Assembly: GCA_021770005.1 (NCBI GenBank)
Contig: JAETRV010000001.1
Location: 62,001 to 126,000, forward strand
Source of the DNA: Anaerotruncus sp.
GTDB lineage: Bacteria; Bacillota; Clostridia; Oscillospirales; Ruminococcaceae
Length of the DNA: 64,000 nt
Direction: 5' to 3'
The notes under the pieces are model-generated. The model saw only the letters and a list, made by a program, of their open reading frames with translations. It searched no databases and had not been told where the DNA came from. The position numbers and the translations under genes are program-made. Below, piece after piece: positions 59,278-64,000 of this stretch. How positions within the stretch are numbered: position 1 is the first letter of the stretch; each line of letters opens with the position of its first letter.

Positions 59278-59934
59278 ATGCTAACATACAAAATACACAT
59301 CATCCGACACGGATTTACCCAGGCAAATCTCGAAGGGCGGTACATAGGAAACACCGATCTTCCGCTCTGCGAGGAGGGGCGCGCGCAGCTCCTGAAGCTG
59401 CGGGAACAGTGTGAATATCCGCAGGTCGACCGGGTGTATACCAGCCCGCTGATGCGTGCGCGGGAAACTGCGGAACTGCTCTATCCTGACCGGTATACCG
59501 AAGTGGTGGACAACCTGCGGGAGCTGGATTTCGGGGCATTTGAGGGCAGGCAGATCCACGACCTTGAGCGGGACCCAGCGTTCCGGGAGTGGATTGCGTC
59601 GCCTGAGAGTGCCCGTACTCCCGGCGGGGAGAGCGGGGAAGAGCTGAAAAACCGCGCGATTCAAGCGATTGCATATATCTTCGGGCAGATGATGGAGCTG
59701 CGGATTCCGTCCGTTGCGGTCATCACCCACGGCGGGCTGATCATGAACCTGCTGGCCGCGATGGGGCTTCCCGAGCGCAAGATGGTGCAGTGGACAGCCT
59801 TAAACGGCAGAGGCTATACCTTGTTGCTGACCACTCAGATGTGGATGCGGGACCGGAAGTTTGAGGTTTATTCCCAGATTCCGTATGCGCCAAACGAGCT
59901 TGAGGAGCCTCTTTTCGTGGACTTGGAAGACTGA
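59278..59934 (+). CDS. Histidine phosphatase superfamily (phosphoglycerate-mutase-like) protein
   Basis: A 218-residue phosphatase with the RHG motif IIRHGFTQAN (phosphorylated His11 or so), NTDLPLCEEGRAQ, SPLMRARETAELL, the Glu in ELDFGAFEGR and the second His in VITHGGLIM. Substrates in this family range from phosphosugars to CobC-type phosphates and cannot be assigned here. ATG 59278 follows AAGGAGG. Followed after 23 bases by a membrane-protein gene. Confidence 0.9.
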   Translation: MLTYKIHIIRHGFTQANLEGRYIGNTDLPLCEEGRAQLLKLREQCEYPQVDRVYTSPLMRARETAELLYPDRYTEVVDNLRELDFGAFEGRQIHDLERDPAFREWIASPESARTPGGESGEELKNRAIQAIAYIFGQMMELRIPSVAVITHGGLIMNLLAAMGLPERKMVQWTALNGRGYTLLLTTQMWMRDRKFEVYSQIPYAPNELEEPLFVDLED

Positions 59935-59957
59935 ACAATACAGGGGGACAAAACAGG

Positions 59958-60983
59958 ATGTCTTTTTCTAAAACGGTAAAACAGAATGCAAAACGTGCGC
60001 TTAAGGGAGGGTGGGGAAAAGCGATCGGCCTGCTGCTGATCTCTGCGCTGCCGCTTTCGCTTGTGCGTATCCTCGAACAGGTGATCCGCTCGATGGGCGG
60101 GATTCCCGCCTATGTCGATTACCGCGGCACTCCGGGGCTGGCGTTTGACGATCTGGCAAATGTCGCATTCGCTTCGGTGCTGCTCACTCTGCTGACCACC
60201 CTGCTGGCCTTTCTTGTCGAACGGCCGCTGCGTCAGGGAATCATCCGCTGGTACTACCGGCGGACCGGCGGGGAACAGGACGGCGTGGATGAAGCGTTCC
60301 ACTATTTTGAAACCGCCTCCGGTTATGGCAGGGCACTCTGGCTCCAGCTACAGATTTGCCTGAGGCTGTTTTTCTGGAGTGCGCTGGTCTGTACCCCGCT
60401 GACCGGCGGAGCGCTCTTCCTCCGCCTCTATACCGCCCGTTACGGCGCCCTTCCGCGTCCGGCGGAAGTCGGGGTCCTGTTGCTCGCAGTGGTCTGGACC
60501 GTCCTTTCTGCCCTTCTGCTGGCGTTTGTGCGGCTCCGGTATTTTCTCGCCCCTTATCTGCTGGCTGCACACCCAGAACTGCGGGCCAGGGCCGCGATCC
60601 GGCAGGGAATTCGCTATGTGCGCGGCTACAAGGCGGAGCTGTTTGGCTTTTTCCTGCGGTTTCTTCACTGGTGGCTTCCCGCCCTGGCCGCCGCTGTGCT
60701 GACCCTGGCGTGGCCGTTTCTGCCGGGCGGACAGCCGTTCCGGAACCTGACCGGAATGCAGCTTACCCTGCTGACGATCCAGGCCGGGCTGTGTGTCTAT
60801 CTGCTGCCATATATGCAGATTTCATTTGCGGTCTACGCCCGTTATCTGATCCAGCATGCCGAGGAGGGCGAGAGCGGGGAAGACTTGGACGACGATATGG
60901 AGGGCGGCGAAGGGAACGCGACACGGGAATACGAATCCCTACAGATACCGCTTAGAGGATTTTCGGAAGAGGCGGGGGAATGA
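59958..60983 (+). CDS. DUF975-like integral membrane protein
   Basis: A 341-residue protein with about six membrane helices. Features resembling the DUF975 family: an N-terminal KQNAKRALKGGWGKAIGLLLIS start, and RYFLAPYLLAAHPELRARAAI followed by RQGIRYVRGYKAELFGFFLRFL. The C-terminal 50 residues are acidic and soluble (EEGESGEDLDDDMEGG). Function unknown. ATG 59958 follows CAGGGGG; likely co-transcribed with the phosphatase gene and closed by a terminator. Confidence 0.7.
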   Translation: MSFSKTVKQNAKRALKGGWGKAIGLLLISALPLSLVRILEQVIRSMGGIPAYVDYRGTPGLAFDDLANVAFASVLLTLLTTLLAFLVERPLRQGIIRWYYRRTGGEQDGVDEAFHYFETASGYGRALWLQLQICLRLFFWSALVCTPLTGGALFLRLYTARYGALPRPAEVGVLLLAVVWTVLSALLLAFVRLRYFLAPYLLAAHPELRARAAIRQGIRYVRGYKAELFGFFLRFLHWWLPALAAAVLTLAWPFLPGGQPFRNLTGMQLTLLTIQAGLCVYLLPYMQISFAVYARYLIQHAEEGESGEDLDDDMEGGEGNATREYESLQIPLRGFSEEAGE

Positions 60984-60990
60984 AAAAGGG

Positions 60991-61028
60991 AAAAAAGAGG
61001 ACAGGGCGGATGCCCTGTCCTCTTTTTT
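60991..61028. terminator. Strong bidirectional terminator
   Basis: Seventeen-bp stem (60991-61007 with 61012-61028) with A-run and T-run flanks, between the DUF975-like gene and the convergent AbrB-like gene. Confidence 0.9.
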
Positions 61029-61058
61029 CCCCCATCCCGTTTTATGTGCATCACATTT

Positions 61059-61310
61059 TTAGCCTTGTCTGGCTTCGCTCATCGCTTTTGCACACTCCGA
61101 GCATACATTTTTCCCTTTAAAGTTGATGATGTCGTTTGCACTATTGCAGAAGATGCAAGCCGGCTCATACTTTTTGAGAATAATGTGGCTGCCGTCCACG
61201 TAGATTTCAAGGGAGTCTTTTTCATTGATGTCGAGTGTCCGCCGCAGTTCGATGGGAAGGACAATGCGTCCCAGTTCATCTACCTTGCGCACGATACCGG
61301 TGGATTTCAT
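61059..61310 (-). CDS. AbrB/SpoVT-type regulator with C-terminal Cys4 motif
   Basis: An 83-residue transition-state-type DNA-binding protein. MKSTGIVRKVDELGRIVLPIELRRTLDI is the swapped-hairpin AbrB domain (residues 1-50), and the C-terminal part has CIFC...CSEC, a possible zinc ribbon, which classic AbrB lacks. ATG 61310 is chosen by family start, with GGAGG 10 bases upstream. It is divergent from the spmA-spmB operon and may control it or stationary-phase genes (inference). Confidence 0.9.
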   Translation of the reverse strand: MKSTGIVRKVDELGRIVLPIELRRTLDINEKDSLEIYVDGSHIILKKYEPACIFCNSANDIINFKGKNVCSECAKAMSEARQG

Positions 61311-61480
61311 AGACAAATAACCTCCTATCCATTTTTTGATATCTGTTATCTTTAACAATATATCCTAAAATTGCACAAATGTAAACAAATTTACGCAGAA
61401 AGTTTTTCTTTTTGGAGGAATAGCGAATATTCAACAATAAAAAATGTATAAAATGACGAAATTTGGAGGGGGTAAATGAC

Positions 61481-62068
61481 ATGATGAACTTCATTTTTTC
61501 TGGAATGCTGGTTTTTTCATTCGTTTTTGCGGTGCTCACCGGGCGAATCGAGCAGCTTTCCAGGTCGGTGCTCGAACAGGCGGGAAACGCGGTAGAACTG
61601 GTTTTATCACTGTTGGGGATGCTCTGCCTTTGGAGTGGAATCATGCGGATTGCGCAGGAATCGAAACTGACTGAAAAATTAAGTAAAGCGCTTTCGCCCA
61701 TCACAGGACGCCTTTTTCATGGATTAAAGCCGGGTGGCCGGGCGATGCGCGCGATAACGATGAACCTCGTAGCAAACTTTCTTGGGCTGGGCAACGCTGC
61801 AACTCCACTTGGAATCCAGGCAATCTGCGAGATGAGAAAGGAGCAGGGCGCGCAAGGGACGGCGACCAACGAGATGGCGATGTTTGTGGTGTTGAATACC
61901 GCATCTTTGCAGCTGATTCCCACCACAACCGCCATGATCCGGATGCAGTACGGGGCCGCCGCACCGCTGGATATCCTGCCGGCGGTCTGGCTTGCGTCAA
62001 TCGGCTCGATCACCGTAGGGGTGGTAATGGCAAAAACACTGGAAAAGGTTTGGAGGGAACGCGGATGA
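61481..62068 (+). CDS. spmA: Spore maturation protein A
   Basis: A 195-residue membrane protein of the nucleoside-recognition (Gate) family, with four or five helices. LSLLGMLCLWSGIMRIAQESKLTEKLSK, NLVANFLGLGNAATPLGIQAI split by the loop, and NTASLQLIPTTTAMIR are SpmA hallmarks. SpmA and SpmB help dehydrate the spore core. ATG 61481 is 8 bases after GGAGGGGG. Overlaps spmB by four bases. Confidence 0.93.
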   Translation: MMNFIFSGMLVFSFVFAVLTGRIEQLSRSVLEQAGNAVELVLSLLGMLCLWSGIMRIAQESKLTEKLSKALSPITGRLFHGLKPGGRAMRAITMNLVANFLGLGNAATPLGIQAICEMRKEQGAQGTATNEMAMFVVLNTASLQLIPTTTAMIRMQYGAAAPLDILPAVWLASIGSITVGVVMAKTLEKVWRERG

Positions 62069-62583
62069 TGCAGATCGGTTCCTATGTGGTGCCGCTGGTA
62101 GTCGTGCTGATTGTCGGGCATGGGCTTTTCAAGGGCCTGCCCGTGTTCGACCTGTTCGTTGAGGGGGCCAGGGAGGGCTTGCACACAGCAGCGCGCATCC
62201 TGCCCGCCCTGGTGGCATTGATGACCGCTGTGGGGATGTTTAAGGCAAGCGGAGCGCTGGACCTGCTCTCTTTTGCGCTCGAACCGGTGGGCAGGCTGAT
62301 TGGCCTGCCGCGTGAACTGCTTCCGCTCGCGCTGCTTCGCCCGGTCTCGGGCAGCGGGGCAATGGCGATCTTCGACGGCCTGCTGCGCACCCACGGGCCC
62401 GACAGCCTGATCGGACGGATCGCCAGTGTCATGGAAGGCTCGACCGAAACCACCTTTTACACGATTGCGGTCTACTATGGCGCGGCGGAGATCCGACAGA
62501 CCCGGCACACGGTCCCCGCTGCCCTGAGCGCTGACTTAACCGGTTTTTTCCTGTCGGCATTGTTTGTCCGGCTGCTTTTCTGA
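62065..62583 (+). CDS. spmB: Spore maturation protein B
   Basis: A 172-residue membrane protein pairing with SpmA. VFDLFVEGAREGLHTAARILP, LVALMTAVGMFKASGALDLL, LRPVSGSGAMAIFDG and MEGSTETTFYTIAVYYGA define the SpmB half of the Gate family. ATG 62065 overlaps the spmA stop (ATGA) with GGAGGG 7 bases upstream. The presence of both spm genes indicates a spore-forming ancestry even though the nearby dpaB is broken. Confidence 0.95.
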   Translation: MMQIGSYVVPLVVVLIVGHGLFKGLPVFDLFVEGAREGLHTAARILPALVALMTAVGMFKASGALDLLSFALEPVGRLIGLPRELLPLALLRPVSGSGAMAIFDGLLRTHGPDSLIGRIASVMEGSTETTFYTIAVYYGAAEIRQTRHTVPAALSADLTGFFLSALFVRLLF

Positions 62584-62591
62584 GGGCTGGC

Positions 62592-63419
62592 TCACCCCGG
62601 CAATTTTCCGCGCAAGGCTCCCACCAATGCAAAGAGCAGGAATGCGGAGAGATTGGCGACCACGATGGACGCACCCGCCGGGGTGGAAAAAGCGAACGAC
62701 GCGACCATCCCACAGAAAAAACAGACAACCGAAACCAGCGCGGAGGTGATGACCACCCCTTTGAAGCTGCGGCAGACCCGCATGGCGGTCAAAGCCGGGA
62801 AGATAATCAGGCTGGAAATCAGCATCGCCCCCATAATCCGCATCCCGACGACGATCGTGACCGCAGTCAACAGGGCGATTAACAGGTTATAGCCGCGGGC
62901 GTTGACCCCGGTAGCCTGCGCGAACGCCTCATCGAAGGTGATCGCAAAAATCTTGTTGTAGAAGAGGACAAACAGCACGAGTACGGCCGCCGAGAGCACA
63001 ACCGAAGCGGCGACATCTCCGGCGCCCATCGCGAGGATACTTCCGAACAGATAACCGTACACATCGGTGTTCATCCCAGAGGTCAGCGAAGTGACAATCA
63101 CGCCGATGGCAAGCGAGCTGGAAGCGATCAAAGCAATCGCTGCATCCCCCTTGATCCGGCTGTTCTCGCTGATCCGCAGCAAAAGAAAGGCTGCCAGCAC
63201 CACGACCGGTGCAGCGACGGCCAGCGGGGCGAGCTGCATTGCCATCGCGACCGAGAGTGCGCCAAACCCAACATGGGATAGCCCGTCCCCGATCATCGAA
63301 TACCGCTTGAGCACAAGACTCACCCCAAGCAGGGCGGCGCAGAGGGCAACCAGCGTACCGACCAGCAGCGCGCGGTTGAGGAACCCGTAGGAGAACATCT
63401 GTGAAACGAGTTCAAGCAT
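62592..63419 (-). CDS. Metal ABC transporter permease (ZnuB/MntB family)
   Basis: A 275-residue permease of the ABC-3 family with about eight helices: GFLNRALLVGTLVALCAALLGV split near the N-terminus, VLKRYSMIGDGLSHVGFGALS, NTDVYGYLFGSIL, GVNARGYNLLIALLTAVTIVVGMR split by the membrane, and IMGAMLISSLIIFPALTA. Such permeases import Zn2+ or Mn2+. ATG 63419 follows GGGAGG and overlaps the ATPase gene stop by eight bases. It is convergent with spmB, only 8 bases apart with no obvious terminator. Confidence 0.93.
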   Translation of the reverse strand: MLELVSQMFSYGFLNRALLVGTLVALCAALLGVSLVLKRYSMIGDGLSHVGFGALSVAMAMQLAPLAVAAPVVVLAAFLLLRISENSRIKGDAAIALIASSSLAIGVIVTSLTSGMNTDVYGYLFGSILAMGAGDVAASVVLSAAVLVLFVLFYNKIFAITFDEAFAQATGVNARGYNLLIALLTAVTIVVGMRIMGAMLISSLIIFPALTAMRVCRSFKGVVITSALVSVVCFFCGMVASFAFSTPAGASIVVANLSAFLLFALVGALRGKLPG

Positions 63420-64000
63420 GGTGGTCACCTCCCAGAAAACGCCTGCCGACTTCACTATCGGGGTAGTCCTCCGCCCGGCCATAGAAGAGCACGCCGGTAC
63501 CCATATGCAGGATCTTCCCCGCGTTGTGCACCGCACAGACGATGTCATGGCTGACCATCACCACCGTGACCCCCTCCCGGTTGAGCTGGCGGATCAATGC
63601 ATACAGTTCAGCGGTGACGACCGGGTCAAGGCCGGTCACCGGCTCATCGAGCAGGAGCAGCTTTTCGGTGGCGCAGAGTGCACGCGCCAGCAGGACCCGC
63701 TGTTGCTGGCCCCCCGAAAGGTCGCGATAGGATTTTTTGCGCAGGCCGCCGATCGAAAGCCGCTCGATATTCCGCCCGGCGATCTGCCGTTCGGCGGGCG
63801 AATAGAACGGCCGCATCCCCCTCCGGTTAAGGCATCCCGAAAGCACCACCTCGTAGACCGAAGCGGGGAAATCCTTCTGTACCACCGTCTGCTGCGGCAG
63901 ATAGCCGATCATCCGTTGTTCCAGACCGTCCCCATAGGAGATGCTGCCCGCATCCGGGGATTTCAGACCCAGCAGACCCTTGAGCAGGGTACTTTTTCCG
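63412..64000 (-). CDS. Metal ABC transporter ATP-binding protein, 5' end cut by window
   Basis: ATPase of the Zn/Mn ABC transporter. The readable part begins inside the Walker A motif (GKSTLLKGLLGL at the edge), then the Q-loop IGYLPQQ, signature DLSGGQQQRVLLARAL, Walker B LLLLDEPVTGLD and the switch His in VMVSHD. The N-terminus and any solute-binding protein gene lie beyond position 64000. Translationally coupled to the permease gene downstream. Confidence 0.95.
   Translation of the reverse strand, partial: GKSTLLKGLLGLKSPDAGSISYGDGLEQRMIGYLPQQTVVQKDFPASVYEVVLSGCLNRRGMRPFYSPAERQIAGRNIERLSIGGLRKKSYRDLSGGQQQRVLLARALCATEKLLLLDEPVTGLDPVVTAELYALIRQLNREGVTVVMVSHDIVCAVHNAGKILHMGTGVLFYGRAEDYPDSEVGRRFLGGDHHA

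Noticed and set aside
1..64000. CRISPR array, insertion sequence or prophage
   Set aside because: No regularly spaced repeats, transposase, integrase or phage structural genes are seen on either strand. The AT-rich 55.5-57.6 kb segment has no mobility gene of its own.

Overview
The window looks like chromosomal DNA of a fairly GC-rich, spore-former-type Firmicute, most likely a class Clostridia gut anaerobe of the Oscillospirales/Ruminococcaceae kind (inference). Reasons seen in the sequence: strong GGAGG ribosome binding sites before almost every gene, frequent GTG/TTG starts, sporulation genes (ytvI-like, spmA, spmB, a dpaB remnant), DUF1846, YitT and YbjQ families, GTP-type PEP carboxykinase, and citrate lyase with a fused CitX-CitG. 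There is no CRISPR array, rRNA operon, transposase or prophage.

Layout. 1-2.2 kb: a DEAD-box helicase cut by the window edge and carrying a one-base frameshift, then a divergent member of the beta-hydroxyacid dehydrogenase family. 2.2-5.1 kb (minus): fumarase beta subunit overlapping a DivIVA-like gene, a YbjQ protein and a YtvI-type membrane protein. 5.3-9.3 kb (plus): aspartate-family operon of an ACT protein, hom, thrB and lysC. 9.3-12.7 kb: a hairpin-rich repeat, tsaD, pckG and a tiny membrane ORF. 12.7-18.8 kb: a GLUG lipoprotein divergent from a MoxR ATPase / VWA / ACT / rlmD run. 19-25 kb: an unknown exported protein, two peptidases (M18 and PepT) with a GltS-type glutamate carrier, and a YitT protein. 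25.3-30.3 kb: a Ca-type P-ATPase, two small proteins and DUF1846.

30.3-42.1 kb is an organic-acid block: a 2-hydroxyacid dehydrogenase, citXG, citC, citF, citE and citD (minus), a divergent LysR gene, a second LysR gene, then a YfcC-type carrier with an M20 amidohydrolase. Both LysR control regions carry nearly the same ATAAG/CTTAT inverted repeat at about -65 of a predicted promoter. 42.1-44.8 kb is a heavy-metal efflux operon (ArsR, free HMA domain, P1B ATPase), followed by a Cys/His-repeat exported protein and tRNA-Lys and tRNA-Ala.

45.7-53.6 kb holds housekeeping genes: an EEP nuclease with a tautomerase, PHP phosphatase / Lrp / aminotransferase, a bifunctional NAD(P)HX repair enzyme, a lipoprotein, a MazF toxin gene with no visible antitoxin gene, and cysK behind a consensus promoter. 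53.6-55.3 kb is a compact operon of an exported DxDGDG-repeat protein, an ECF sigma factor and an RsgI-like membrane anti-sigma factor; its promoter region has a 42-bp inverted repeat. 55.5-57.6 kb is an AT-richer MATE transporter and CRP-like regulator pair with a perfect 22-bp palindrome, next to a truncated dipicolinate synthase B gene. 58.4-64 kb: an XRE regulator, a phosphoglycerate-mutase-like enzyme, a DUF975-like protein, an AbrB-type regulator, spmA-spmB and a zinc/manganese-type ABC transporter that runs off the right edge.
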